Counted from the stretch's first letter, positions 24,900 through 33,719 are shown. The stretch is 64,000 bases of DNA from Cytophaga sp. FL35 (GCF_014349235.1 NZ_JACSOH010000016.1:55593-119592); one strand, 5' to 3'. The notes: a model not told the origin generated them from the letters alone. Translations and numbers: made by a program.

Positions 24900-25907
24900 A
24901 TGCTGAATCTCTTTCGTTCCAGGATTTACTTAGCCATCATTTTAATGTTGGCAGTTCTGTTACTGGGAATTTTCGGCTATTGGTTCATAGCGGATTATAC
25001 CTTGGTGGAAGCCTTTTACATGACCATTATTACCGTAACCACCGTTGGTTATGGGGAAATTAGACCCTTAAGTACGGAAGGGAAAATATTTACAGCATTT
25101 TTGATTGTTCTCAGTGTATTTATTTTTGCCTTTGCTATTTCGGTTATTTCAGAATACATTTTAAGTAGAAACTCGCTACAACTTTTAAAAAAGAAAAAAG
25201 TGAAAAATCAAATAGACCAACTTCAGAACCATATTATAGTTTGTGGTTTTGGGAGAAACGGAATGCAGGCCGCAGAAAGGCTTAGAGCATATGAAAGGCC
25301 ATTTGTGATTATAGAAAGAGATCGAGAGGTTATTGAAAAGCATGAGGAGGAAGCACTTTTTGTTGAGGGGGATGCCAATGAAGATGAGGTTTTGTTGAGT
25401 GCGGGTATCGAACGTGCTAAATACCTTATAGCGGCACTTCCCGATGATGCCGTGAACCTTTTTGTGGTACTATCGGCCAGGCAGTTGAATAAAAAGTTGT
25501 TTATCATCAGTAGGGCATCACTTGCAACTTCTCAAAAGAAACTGAAATTAGCCGGAGCGGATAAAGTAATCATGCCTGATCGCATAGGGGGAGACCATAT
25601 GGCCTCTTTGGTGGTGATGCCAGATTTAATAGATTTTATGGACAAGCTAAGCACTGAAGGAGAAAATACGACCAATTTGGAAGAAGTAGCCATTGAGGAT
25701 TTTGGAGACCAAAGAGAAGGTAGCTCCCTTCGTGACTTGGATTTGAGAAGAAAAACCGGCTGTACTATCATTGGTTATGTGGAACCGGGTGGTAATTATA
25801 TCATTAATCCGGAAGCGGATTTAAAGTTGCAGTCCAGGGGTAAAGTAATCGTCCTTGGAAGACCTGAACAAATAAGAAAGTTGAATGAAATGTTCCATAT
25901 TGATTAG
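24900..25907 (+). CDS. Two-helix potassium channel with RCK (TrkA-N/TrkA-C) domain
   Basis: The 335-residue protein has membrane helices at about 8-28 and 62-88 with the selectivity filter T-V-G-Y-G-E between them; the last residue is Glu, where Asp is more usual. The cytoplasmic part holds a Rossmann NAD-binding RCK domain from about 110 (C-G-F-G-R-N-G-M) and a TrkA-C domain at the end. It should be a tetrameric K+ channel gated by nucleotides or ions binding RCK. It is coupled with the PspC-like gene. Confidence 0.92.
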   Translation: MLNLFRSRIYLAIILMLAVLLLGIFGYWFIADYTLVEAFYMTIITVTTVGYGEIRPLSTEGKIFTAFLIVLSVFIFAFAISVISEYILSRNSLQLLKKKKVKNQIDQLQNHIIVCGFGRNGMQAAERLRAYERPFVIIERDREVIEKHEEEALFVEGDANEDEVLLSAGIERAKYLIAALPDDAVNLFVVLSARQLNKKLFIISRASLATSQKKLKLAGADKVIMPDRIGGDHMASLVVMPDLIDFMDKLSTEGENTTNLEEVAIEDFGDQREGSSLRDLDLRRKTGCTIIGYVEPGGNYIINPEADLKLQSRGKVIVLGRPEQIRKLNEMFHID

Positions 25908-26019
25908 TTCATTCTTGCGTTAATTCAAGGTTATTATTTGATTGTGTTGCTATTTTTTAAGATATTGGCACCCATCATAAAATAGGATAACATAGATGCC
26001 AAACCCTATAAAACAAAAT

Positions 26020-28089
26020 ATGAAGAAACTTTTAGGTTTATTTTTTACGCTGCTAGGTATAGTGGCAAATTCCCAAGATCTTACAATTAAACCGGCAATT
26101 TTTAATCCCTCCAAACAAATAAACGATGGGGTTATAGATTTACAAGTGCTTGGCGGTACGCCTCCATATAGTTATAAGTGGAGCAACCAAAGTACCCCGC
26201 TTAGCTCTAATAAAGCAACCGGATTGACAGAGGGAATACCATATACGGTAGTTGTATCGGACTCTCAAGGTAATTCGGTTACCAAAGTATATAAGGTGGA
26301 AACAAATGCCATCGCCGAAGTTTTTAACGGAACCATGACACCTGCAGTACAGGCGCTTGGTTCCGTTCTTTTTTGGGACCCTTTTGCTGCAATTGGTGTT
26401 TACGACCCCGTTGCCTATGCGGACAAAAAGCTCATAAGTACCCCTGGTTGGTCTGCGGAGGTCCAAGATAAATTCGTACTTAAGAAATGGCTAAAAGGAG
26501 AGGGGGACAAAGTAGTTAAGGGTGATCAAATAGCCATCATCTCCAGTGATAAGAATGGAGAGCGAACCGTGGTGGCTTCGGCTTCGGGTACCTTGAACTA
26601 TTTGGTAAAAGAAGGCAATGTCATTTATAATTCGGAAAATGCGGAACATGTTATCGAGCAGGGAGCTCATTTTCTCGCAGAGATTGTATATGATGATCCT
26701 GTGGTTATGACGCACCCAAATGGGGATCCGTTAACCAAGGATATCCCTTTTATTGTAATCTGGTTGGTGTTGGGAGCTTTGTTCTTTACCATAAGAATGG
26801 GCTTTATCAATATCAGGGGATTCCGTCATTCTATCGATTTGGCGAAAGGAAAATATGATGACCCTGAGGCCCCCGGGCAGGTTACCCACTTTCAGGCATT
26901 GGCTACGGCAGTTTCCGGTACCGTTGGTCTTGGGAATATTGCAGGAGTGGCAGTTGCGGTTTCGTTAGGTGGGGCAGGCGCTACTTTCTGGATGATCGTT
27001 TGTGGTCTGTTGGGAATGTCCTCCAAATTCGTAGAATGTACCTTAGGGGTTAAGTATAGGGATATACTGCCCGATGGCCGTGTGTTTGGTGGCCCAATGA
27101 ATTACTTGCGTTACGGACTTGAAAAAAGAAACCTAAAAGGTTTTGGGAAAGTTCTGGCAGGTCTATTTGCCGTCCTTGCTATTGGAGCTTCCTTTGGCGG
27201 GGGGAACATGTTTCAGGCAAACCAATCATTTGAACAATTGGCAGGTCAATTCCCGGCATTGGCGGGTAACGGATTTTGGTTTGGTGTTATTACGGCTATT
27301 TTGGTAGGTGTAGTAATTATCGGGGGAATTAATAGTATCGCAAAAGTGACTGGGCGGGTAGTGCCCATTATGGCTTCCATCTATATTGTTGCTGCCTTGG
27401 CGGTAATCATTATGAATATTCAGAATATTGGTCCGGCTTTTGCCGCTATTGTAGACGGAGCCTTTAGTCCTTCAGCATTAAAAGGAGGAATCGTTGGGGT
27501 GTTAGTGGTAGGTTTCCAGAGAGCTGCCTTCTCCAATGAAGCGGGGGTAGGTTCTGCGGCCATAGCCCATAGTACTGCTAAAACGAATCATCCACCTTCA
27601 GAGGGATTTGTGGCACTTTTGGAACCTTTTATTGATACGGTAGTAGTTTGTACCCTTACAGCCCTGGTCTTAATTTTTACTGGTATGCACGAGGTAGAAG
27701 GAATGGCCGGTGCACAGTTGACTTCCGATGCTTTTGGAAGTCAGATTTCTTGGTTCCCATATGTACTGGCATTGGCGGTTTTTTTATTCGCCTTTTCTAC
27801 TATGATTTCCTGGTCATACTATGGAATGAGGGCTTGGACCTATTTATTTGGAAAAAGCAAGAAATCGGAAATGATCTATAAAATCTTGTTTTTGATTTTC
27901 GTGGTTATCGGGGCTTCTGTTAGTTTAGGAGCAGTTCTTGATTTTTCGGATATGATGATTTTAGCAATGTCCTTTCCTAATATTATAGGTCTATACATAA
28001 TGTCTGGAGAAGTAAAAGAAGACTTAGGAGAATACTGGAGAAAATTAAAGGCCAATCAGTTATTTAAAAAGCAGCGCTTGGCCAAATAA
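26020..28089 (+). CDS. AGCS-family amino acid:cation symporter with extracytoplasmic SprB-like and lipoyl-like domains
   Basis: With the start at 26020 (in-frame ATG at 25996 adds eight residues) there are 689 residues. A signal peptide is followed by a SprB-type repeat at about 25-95 (G-G-T-P-P-Y-S-Y-K-W-S-N). A lipoyl/biotinyl-like domain at about 150-225 (K-W-L-K-G-E-G-D-K-V-V-K-G-D, then S-S-D-K with K178 where the modified lysine sits in true lipoyl domains) comes next. The transporter core from about 242 has many helices and G-T-V-G-L-G-N-I-A-G-V-A, the AGCS signature, plus N-E-A-G-V-G-S-A-A-I-A-H. Family members take up alanine or glycine with Na+ or H+. The role of the extra domains is unknown. 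Confidence 0.9.
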   Translation: MKKLLGLFFTLLGIVANSQDLTIKPAIFNPSKQINDGVIDLQVLGGTPPYSYKWSNQSTPLSSNKATGLTEGIPYTVVVSDSQGNSVTKVYKVETNAIAEVFNGTMTPAVQALGSVLFWDPFAAIGVYDPVAYADKKLISTPGWSAEVQDKFVLKKWLKGEGDKVVKGDQIAIISSDKNGERTVVASASGTLNYLVKEGNVIYNSENAEHVIEQGAHFLAEIVYDDPVVMTHPNGDPLTKDIPFIVIWLVLGALFFTIRMGFINIRGFRHSIDLAKGKYDDPEAPGQVTHFQALATAVSGTVGLGNIAGVAVAVSLGGAGATFWMIVCGLLGMSSKFVECTLGVKYRDILPDGRVFGGPMNYLRYGLEKRNLKGFGKVLAGLFAVLAIGASFGGGNMFQANQSFEQLAGQFPALAGNGFWFGVITAILVGVVIIGGINSIAKVTGRVVPIMASIYIVAALAVIIMNIQNIGPAFAAIVDGAFSPSALKGGIVGVLVVGFQRAAFSNEAGVGSAAIAHSTAKTNHPPSEGFVALLEPFIDTVVVCTLTALVLIFTGMHEVEGMAGAQLTSDAFGSQISWFPYVLALAVFLFAFSTMISWSYYGMRAWTYLFGKSKKSEMIYKILFLIFVVIGASVSLGAVLDFSDMMILAMSFPNIIGLYIMSGEVKEDLGEYWRKLKANQLFKKQRLAK

Positions 28090-28104
28090 CATTTTGTAAA
28101 ATAA

Positions 28105-28983
28105 ATGAAGAAATTTAAGTCCCACTTCAGGTTCAGTAAACAGGAACGAAGTGGGATTTTTTATTTGCTGTTGGTCATAGCTTTTCTTCAATTGAGCTAT
28201 GTTGCTCTTGACTATTTACCTTTAGGAGAAAAGGAGCCTAGTTTTATTCAAAACAAGGAATGGCAATCACAAATTGATAGTCTTCAAAACTTGGATTCGG
28301 AAGAAGAATCTGAAATATATCCTTTCAATCCTAATTATATAACGGATTATAAAGGATATACGTTGGGGATGTCCAACGCTGAAATAGACCGGCTTCATGA
28401 ATTTAGGTCCAAAGGTAAGTTTGTCAATTCGGCGTTGGAATTTAAAAAGGTGACCCAAATTTCGGATTCTTTGTTAAGCGTTATTTCTCCATATTTTAAG
28501 TTTCCAGATTGGGTAAATACTAAGAACAACAGTACTCCTCAAAAAGTTAGAGTTTCAAAGGAAAAAAATCAAGGAGCGTCCAATGAGCTTAAGGATTTAA
28601 ATAAAGCTACAGCCCAAGATTTGCGTGTGGTGAATGGAATAGGTGAAAAGCTTTCGGCAAGAATAGTTAAGTTTAGGGACCGTTTAGGGGGCTTTTTAGT
28701 TGATGAACAGTTATATGACGTTTATCATTTAGAACCAGAAGTTGTAGAGCGGGTATTGGAGCGATTTAAGGTGATGGAAAAGCCCGTGGTAAATAAAATC
28801 AATATTAACGCGTCCACAGCAGAAGAAATTTCCAAATTGGTTTATATTAGATATAGTGTGGCAGAAGCGATAGTGCGGCAGAGAATGGAGAACGGCAGCA
28901 TTCTTTCCTTTGATGAATTAAAGCATATTGATGGTTTTCCTTCGGACAAGATAGATAGAATAGCTTTATATTTGTCCTTATAA
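28105..28983 (+). CDS. Helix-hairpin-helix (ComEA-like) protein
   Basis: The 292-residue protein has one membrane helix at about 17-35 and a long linker rich in Ser and Glu. It then carries repeated helix-hairpin-helix motifs at about 165-290: D-L-R-V-V-N-G-I-G-E-K-L-S-A-R-I and later L-K-H-I-D-G-F-P-S-D-K-I. Such domains bind DNA without sequence preference; ComEA homologues take up DNA in the periplasm. The location here, membrane-anchored with the HhH part probably outside the cytoplasm, fits that, but no competence gene is nearby. Confidence 0.85.
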   Translation: MKKFKSHFRFSKQERSGIFYLLLVIAFLQLSYVALDYLPLGEKEPSFIQNKEWQSQIDSLQNLDSEEESEIYPFNPNYITDYKGYTLGMSNAEIDRLHEFRSKGKFVNSALEFKKVTQISDSLLSVISPYFKFPDWVNTKNNSTPQKVRVSKEKNQGASNELKDLNKATAQDLRVVNGIGEKLSARIVKFRDRLGGFLVDEQLYDVYHLEPEVVERVLERFKVMEKPVVNKININASTAEEISKLVYIRYSVAEAIVRQRMENGSILSFDELKHIDGFPSDKIDRIALYLSL

Positions 28984-28995
28984 AAAAAATAAGCT

Positions 28996-30165
28996 ATGCA
29001 TGGTATGTGCTTCACTGAAGAACATCAATTATTTAGAGAAAGCCTTAAAGATTTTTTACAGAAAGAAGTAGTCCCGCATATAGAAAAGTGGGAAGAAACA
29101 GGTCAAATAGAGTCCTTCATTTGGAGGAAATTTGGTGAAATGGGATATTTTGGGCTTGCTACCCCTGAGGAATATGGCGGTCTAGGATTGGACCTTTTTT
29201 ATACTATCATCTTTATTGAAGAACTTCAAAAAATTAATTCCGGTGGATTTGCCGCCGCCATGTGGGCACATGCGTATTTGGCCATGACCCATCTTAACAA
29301 GAATGCCAGTCACGAACAGAAAAAACGTTATCTGGAACCCAGTGTATTGGGTGAAAAAATAGGATGTTTAGGAGTTACGGAGCCTTTTGGAGGTAGCGAT
29401 GTGGCAGGTATAAGGACCACTGCAGAAAGAAAAGGTGATATTTATGTTATCAATGGTTCCAAAACTTTTATTACCAATGGCGTTTATGGGGATTATATTG
29501 TCTTAGCCGCCAAAACGGACCCCAAGGCAGGTAATAAGGGAATTAGCATATTTATAGTAGATTTGGGAAGTAAGGGTGTTTCTGCCAATAAATTGAACAA
29601 ATTGGGATGGAGGGCCTCGGATACCGGTGAACTTGCCTTTGACAATGTAGAAGTACCGGCAACAAACATCATTGGAGAAGAGGGTATGGGCTTTGGCTTC
29701 ATCATGGAAGCTTTTGCCTTGGAACGTTTGATTATGGGGGTCAATGCCCATGCAAGAGCAGAATATGCGTTGGAATACGCTTTGCAATACATGGACGAAA
29801 GAGAGACTTTTGGCAAACCCATTAACCAGTATCAGGCATTAAGGCATAGGTTGGTAGACCTCTATGCGGATATGGAACTTTGCAAAAGTTACAATTATGG
29901 GGTAACCTATAAATTGGATAAAGGTGAATATGTGGTTAAGGAAGCCACTATCTCTAAGTTAAAATCTACAAAAATGGCAGATGAGGTCATTTACAACTGC
30001 CTGCAATTTTTAGGGGGCTACGGATATATTGAAGATTATCCAATGGCCCGTTTATTACGAGATAGTAGATTGGGGCCCATAGGAGGGGGAACCTCGGAGA
30101 TATTAAAAGAGATCCTTTCTAAAATAATAATTGACAAGAAAGAATATAGAGCACCTAAAAAATAG
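28996..30165 (+). CDS. Acyl-CoA dehydrogenase, long-chain type
   Basis: The 389-residue FAD enzyme oxidises acyl-CoA to trans-2-enoyl-CoA, passing electrons to ETF. Signatures are G-V-T-E-P-F-G-G-S-D (FAD contact), W-R-A-S-D-T-G-E-L and the C-terminal G-G-Y-G-Y-I-E-D-Y-P. The usual catalytic E in Y-E-G-T is replaced: the segment reads I-G-G-G-T-S-E-I. Instead the base is probably the Glu in A-L-E-R-L-I-M-G, as in long-chain and isovaleryl enzymes. It starts 12 bases after the HhH gene. Chain-length preference cannot be proven. Confidence 0.92.
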   Translation: MHGMCFTEEHQLFRESLKDFLQKEVVPHIEKWEETGQIESFIWRKFGEMGYFGLATPEEYGGLGLDLFYTIIFIEELQKINSGGFAAAMWAHAYLAMTHLNKNASHEQKKRYLEPSVLGEKIGCLGVTEPFGGSDVAGIRTTAERKGDIYVINGSKTFITNGVYGDYIVLAAKTDPKAGNKGISIFIVDLGSKGVSANKLNKLGWRASDTGELAFDNVEVPATNIIGEEGMGFGFIMEAFALERLIMGVNAHARAEYALEYALQYMDERETFGKPINQYQALRHRLVDLYADMELCKSYNYGVTYKLDKGEYVVKEATISKLKSTKMADEVIYNCLQFLGGYGYIEDYPMARLLRDSRLGPIGGGTSEILKEILSKIIIDKKEYRAPKK

Positions 30166-30211
30166 CCTACAGGAAGCTAATTATAAAAGCTTCAAAATTT
30201 AAGTGAAATTA

Positions 30212-30244
30212 TTTGTTGGGGTTTGTAAATTAGTTATATATTTG
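30212..30244 (+). promoter_or_regulatory. Candidate rpsU promoter
   Basis: TTTG at 30212-30215 and TATATTTG at 30237-30244 are 21 bases apart, a good Bacteroidota -33/-7 pair. The start of transcription would be near 30249, about 30 bases before the ATG. Confidence 0.6.
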
Positions 30245-30261
30245 CAGCCTTAATTTTAAAG

Positions 30262-30270
30262 AAAGGAGGT
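30262..30270 (+). promoter_or_regulatory. Strong Shine-Dalgarno of rpsU
   Basis: AAAGGAGGT ends eight bases before the rpsU ATG. It matches the 16S anti-Shine-Dalgarno over at least seven bases. Apart from short GGA-type matches, I saw no such strong site before other genes of the window, as expected for Bacteroidota where the anti-SD is sequestered. Confidence 0.95.
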
Positions 30271-30278
30271 TGTAGCCA

Positions 30279-30473
30279 ATGTTAATTATACCAGTAAAAG
30301 AAGGAGAAAACATCGATAGGGCTTTAAAGCGTTTCAAGAGAAAATTCGATAAAACGGGAACGATGAGAAGATTGCGTAAGCGTCAGCAGTTCACAAAACC
30401 CTCCGTAGAGCGTAGAGCTCAAATTCAAAAAGCACAATACATTCAGAGCTTAAGGGATAAAGAGGAAGTCTAA
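30279..30473 (+). CDS. rpsU: 30S ribosomal protein S21
   Basis: The 64-residue basic protein begins M-L-I-I-P-V-K-E-G-E-N-I and matches S21 over its length (F-K-R-K-F-D-K-T-G-T-M-R-R-L-R-K-R). S21 sits near the 3' end of 16S rRNA. In Flavobacteriia, published work shows that S21 and its neighbours hide the anti-Shine-Dalgarno sequence, so ribosomes lacking S21 favour mRNAs with a strong SD. The strong SD here fits that autoregulatory loop. It has its own promoter and terminator. Confidence 0.97.
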   Translation: MLIIPVKEGENIDRALKRFKRKFDKTGTMRRLRKRQQFTKPSVERRAQIQKAQYIQSLRDKEEV

Positions 30474-30506
30474 AATCCCTAAAAATGGTGTACAAATATA
30501 ATTATC

Positions 30507-30534
30507 AAATCCCATCCTCGTGATGGGATTTTTT
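30507..30534 (+). terminator. Terminator after rpsU
   Basis: AAATCCCATC pairs with GATGGGATTT (loop CTCGT) followed by a run of T, 34 bases after the stop. Confidence 0.9.
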
Positions 30535-30611
30535 ATTTTGGTCTTTTCTGTAATTTTTTCTTTCTATTTCGCGTTTAAGATGTACCGTTAAATCTTTATA
30601 ATTTAGCTTAT

Positions 30612-31502
30612 ATGGAGCTAAAAGCCTTTTCCGATTATCTAGCACTTGAAAAAAAGTATTCTGCACATACGGTAACGGCTTATGTGAACGATGTTGAAGA
30701 ATTCTCGTTCTTTTGTAAGAACAGGCTTGACGAGCAGCGTATTGACACAGTTTCGTACCCTGTGATTAGGAGTTGGGTAGTTTGTTTGGTGGAGAACGGT
30801 GTTTCCAATAGGTCCGTTAATAGAAAAACGGCCTCTCTAAAGGCATATTTTAAATTTTTGCAGGGTGTAGGGCTGATTGATTCAAATCCCTTGGCAAAAC
30901 ATCGTGCATTGAAAACCTCTAAAAAGGTTCAAATCCCTTTTTCAGAATCGGAAATGGATTCCTTGCTATCCAATATCCAATACCCAGATACGTTTGAAGG
31001 AACTAGAGATCGCTTAATGATTCAATTAATGTACGAAACCGGCATGAGGCGTGCAGAGTTGATTCATATGAAGCTTTCCGGTATCGATTTAAATAATGGA
31101 TTAGTCAAGGTGTTGGGAAAAAGGAATAAGGAGCGTGTCATACCCTTGCTTCCAGATACCTGCAAATTGATGAAGGTGTATCTTGACCTGCGTAGGCAGA
31201 TGCCTGGAACGGAAGATTCGAACTATGTAATGGTGTTAAAATCGGGTTATAAATTATATGAAACCCTTGTTTATAGAACAATAAATAGGTACCTTAGTAA
31301 GGTGTCGCTTAAAGTAAAAAAGAGTCCTCATATCTTGAGACACACCTTCGCTACCCACTTACTTAGTAAGGGGGCGGACATGAATTCAGTGAAGGAATTA
31401 CTTGGGCATTCAAGCTTGGCCTCTACCCAGGTTTATACGCACAATAGTATTGCCGAGTTAAAAAAGGTGCATGCCAAGGCTCATCCCAGAGGAAAGAAAT
31501 GA
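30612..31502 (+). CDS. xerC: Tyrosine recombinase, XerC/XerD type
   Basis: The 296-residue protein has the N-terminal SAM-like core-binding domain (about 1-90) and the catalytic domain. Active-site residues seen are R146 in T-G-M-R-R-A-E-L, the H-I-L-R-H-T-F-A-T-H-L-L box with His and Arg, the G-H-S-S-L histidine and the nucleophilic Tyr in T-Q-V-Y-T-H. The length and housekeeping neighbours (rpsU, hpf) favour the cell's own dimer-resolution recombinase over a mobile-element integrase. XerC versus XerD cannot be told from the sequence alone. Confidence 0.88.
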   Translation: MELKAFSDYLALEKKYSAHTVTAYVNDVEEFSFFCKNRLDEQRIDTVSYPVIRSWVVCLVENGVSNRSVNRKTASLKAYFKFLQGVGLIDSNPLAKHRALKTSKKVQIPFSESEMDSLLSNIQYPDTFEGTRDRLMIQLMYETGMRRAELIHMKLSGIDLNNGLVKVLGKRNKERVIPLLPDTCKLMKVYLDLRRQMPGTEDSNYVMVLKSGYKLYETLVYRTINRYLSKVSLKVKKSPHILRHTFATHLLSKGADMNSVKELLGHSSLASTQVYTHNSIAELKKVHAKAHPRGKK

Positions 31503-31540
31503 GGATACGCTTACATTGTTTAACCTAAAAATTACGACCT

Positions 31541-31843
31541 ATGAAGGTAAATGTGCAATCAGTAAATTTCAATGCCGACGGAAAATTGATAGATTTTCTA
31601 CAAAATCGGATGGACAAGTTGGAAACTTTTTATGACAAGGTCATAAGTTCTGATGTTTACTTAAAAGTGCAGAACACTAGTGCGAAGGAAAACAAGATTG
31701 TTGAGATAATGCTCAATGTGCCAGGCGATAAGTTCATGGTAAAGAAACAATGTAAAACTTTTGAAGAGGCTATAGATTCTTCCTGTGGATCTCTTGAAAG
31801 GAAATTAATCAAGCGAAAAGAAAAACTTCGTGTGCATGCATGA
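31541..31843 (+). CDS. hpf: Ribosome hibernation-promoting factor (short form)
   Basis: The 100-residue protein is the short HPF/YfiA type: M-K-V-N-V-Q-S-V-N-F-N-A-D, then beta strands and a conserved F-E-E-A-I-D-S-S helix, ending in a basic tail K-R-K-E-K-L-R. Short forms bind the 30S A/P sites and help dormant ribosomes; the long-form dimerisation domain is absent. It lies 38 bases after xerC and may share its transcript. Confidence 0.92.
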   Translation: MKVNVQSVNFNADGKLIDFLQNRMDKLETFYDKVISSDVYLKVQNTSAKENKIVEIMLNVPGDKFMVKKQCKTFEEAIDSSCGSLERKLIKRKEKLRVHA

Positions 31844-31864
31844 TGAAAATTTTTTCGATTTTGT

Positions 31865-31894
31865 TTTGAATAAATAAAAATATCTCTACATTTG
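31865..31894 (+). promoter_or_regulatory. Promoter of the tRNA-tuf cluster
   Basis: TTTG at 31865-31868 and TACATTTG at 31887-31894, 18 bases apart, match the -33/-7 consensus very well, just upstream of the first tRNA. Confidence 0.65.
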
Positions 31895-31895
31895 C

Positions 31896-31922
31896 AGTCC
31901 GTTAGAAATAGCGGACTTTTTT
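31896..31922 (+). terminator. Terminator-like hairpin at the start of the tRNA transcript
   Basis: AGTCCG pairs with CGGACT (loop of 10) followed by six T, beginning only two bases after the -7 box. It could be a 5' hairpin, an early attenuator, or the terminator of hpf. Confidence 0.5.
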
Positions 31923-31955
31923 ATGCCTCTTTTGAGGTGTGAAATTGAGTAAAAA

Positions 31956-32029
31956 GCCGATGTAGCTCAGCTGGCTAGAGCAGCTGATTTGTAATCAGCA
32001 GGTCGTGGGTTCGAGTCCCTCCATCGGCT
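31956..32029 (+). tRNA. tRNA-Thr (anticodon TGT)
   Basis: GCCGATG pairs with CATCGGC; D-arm, anticodon loop with TGT between CTGAT and ATCAG, and a T-arm with TTCGAGT are all present. CCA is not encoded. Confidence 0.97.
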
Positions 32030-32053
32030 CTGAAATACTGGAAAAAATAAGGC

Positions 32054-32135
<82 letters not shown>

Positions 32136-32161
32136 CTAAAAATCGGAAATTAATTTCCGTG

Positions 32162-32199
32162 AATTGACTAAGAATCGTTACTTTTGCGGTCAATTTTTT
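32162..32199 (+). promoter_or_regulatory. Hairpin with internal -7 box between tRNA-Tyr and tRNA-Gly
   Basis: AATTGAC pairs with GTCAATT followed by seven T, while TACTTTTG (32179-32186), a TAnnTTTG box, lies in its loop. The spacer could end one transcript and start another. Confidence 0.4.
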
Positions 32200-32218
32200 T
32201 GAAATATTGAAAAGTAAC

Positions 32219-32291
32219 GCGGGAGTAGCTCAGTTGGTAGAGCGTCAGCCTTCCAAGCTGAATGTCGCCGGTTCGAACCCGGTCTCCCGCT
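32219..32291 (+). tRNA. tRNA-Gly (anticodon TCC)
   Basis: Acceptor GCGGGAG/CTCCCGC, anticodon TCC within CAGCCT-TCC-AAGCTG, T-arm GCCGG-TTCGAAC-CCGGT. CCA is not encoded. Confidence 0.97.
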
Positions 32292-32373
32292 CTAAATTGG
32301 CAGTCGTGCCAATTCTGCGAAGGCAGGCATCTCTTCCTTTATTGTTTAGGGATGAAGATACTAAACACTTTAC

Positions 32374-32445
32374 GCCGACGTAGCTCAGGGGTAGAGCGTT
32401 TCCTTGGTAAGGAAGAGGTCACGGGTTCAATTCCCGTCGTTGGCT
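32374..32445 (+). tRNA. tRNA-Thr (anticodon GGT)
   Basis: Acceptor GCCGACG/CGTTGGC (one G-U), anticodon GGT within TTCCTT-GGT-AAGGAA, T-loop TTCAATT. It reads ACC/ACT Thr codons and precedes tuf by 56 bases. CCA is not encoded. Confidence 0.97.
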
Positions 32446-32501
32446 CAATTAAGGCATTATTTGTACACTAATATATAAACTAAGATTAAAATTCATTTAA
32501 A

Positions 32502-33689
32502 ATGGCAAAGGAAACTTTTGATCGTTCCAAACCGCACTTAAATATAGGTACTATTGGACACGTTGATCACGGTAAAACAACTTTGACCGCTGCTATTACT
32601 ACTGTATTGGCAAATGCCGGTCTTTCTGAGCTTAGAAGCTTTGATTCTATTGATAACGCTCCTGAAGAGAAAGAAAGGGGTATTACGATCAATACTTCAC
32701 ACGTTGAGTACCAAACTGCCAATCGTCACTATGCTCACGTTGACTGTCCTGGTCACGCGGATTACGTGAAGAACATGGTTACTGGTGCTGCTCAGATGGA
32801 TGGAGCTATCTTGGTTGTTGCTGCTACAGATGGTCCAATGCCACAAACTCGTGAGCACATCCTTTTAGGTCGTCAGGTTGGTATTCCAAGAATCGTTGTT
32901 TTCTTGAACAAAGTTGACATGGTTGACGATGAGGAGCTTTTGGAGTTGGTTGAAATGGAAGTAAGAGAATTGCTTTCTTTCTATGAGTACGATGGTGACA
33001 ATGGTCCTGTAATTTCTGGTTCTGCCTTGGGTGCACTTAACGGTGAGCAAAAATGGGTGGATACCGTAATGAGTCTAATGGAAGCTGTTGATGAGTGGAT
33101 TGAATTGCCTCAGAGAGATGTGGATAAGGATTTCTTGATGCCTGTTGAAGATGTATTCACTATTACTGGTCGTGGTACTGTTGCTACCGGTCGTATTGAA
33201 ACAGGTGTTGCAAATACTGGTGATGCGGTTGATATCATTGGTATGGGTGCTGAGAAATTGGCTTCTACTATCACTGGTGTTGAGATGTTCCGTAAGATTT
33301 TGGATAGAGGTGAGGCTGGTGATAACGTTGGTATCCTTTTGAGAGGTATTGAAAAGTCCGATATCAAAAGAGGTATGGTTATCTGTAAGCCAGGTTCTGT
33401 TAAGCCACATGCTAAATTTGAAGCAGAGGTTTATATCTTGAAGAAAGAAGAAGGTGGTCGTCACACTCCATTCCATAACAACTATCGTCCACAGTTCTAC
33501 GTAAGAACTACAGACGTTACTGGTAACATTAGTCTTCCTGATGGTGTTGAAATGGTAATGCCAGGTGATAACTTGACAATTACTGTAGATTTGATTCAGC
33601 CAATCGCATTGAGCGTAGGTCTACGTTTCGCTATCCGTGAAGGTGGTAGAACTGTAGGTGCTGGTCAGGTTACCAAAATTCTAGATTAA
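32502..33689 (+). CDS. tuf: Elongation factor Tu
   Basis: EF-Tu brings aminoacyl-tRNA to the ribosome with GTP. The 395-residue protein has G-H-V-D-H-G-K-T-T at about residues 19-27, the switch [17 protein letters not shown] and the two beta-barrel domains. It lies between four tRNA genes and tRNA-Trp-secE, a common bacterial arrangement. A hairpin without a T run follows it. Highly biased codon use is visible, as expected for an abundant protein. Confidence 0.99.
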   Translation: MAKETFDRSKPHLNIGTIGHVDHGKTTLTAAITTVLANAGLSELRSFDSIDNAPEEKERGITINTSHVEYQTANRHYAHVDCPGHADYVKNMVTGAAQMDGAILVVAATDGPMPQTREHILLGRQVGIPRIVVFLNKVDMVDDEELLELVEMEVRELLSFYEYDGDNGPVISGSALGALNGEQKWVDTVMSLMEAVDEWIELPQRDVDKDFLMPVEDVFTITGRGTVATGRIETGVANTGDAVDIIGMGAEKLASTITGVEMFRKILDRGEAGDNVGILLRGIEKSDIKRGMVICKPGSVKPHAKFEAEVYILKKEEGGRHTPFHNNYRPQFYVRTTDVTGNISLPDGVEMVMPGDNLTITVDLIQPIALSVGLRFAIREGGRTVGAGQVTKILD

Positions 33690-33719
33690 TATCTTATAGA
33701 TATAGTAATAAAATTGTTC

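Noticed and set aside
30612..31502. Integrase of a mobile element
   Set aside because: No attachment repeats, phage or transfer genes flank it; neighbours are housekeeping genes, and length and motifs fit XerC/D.
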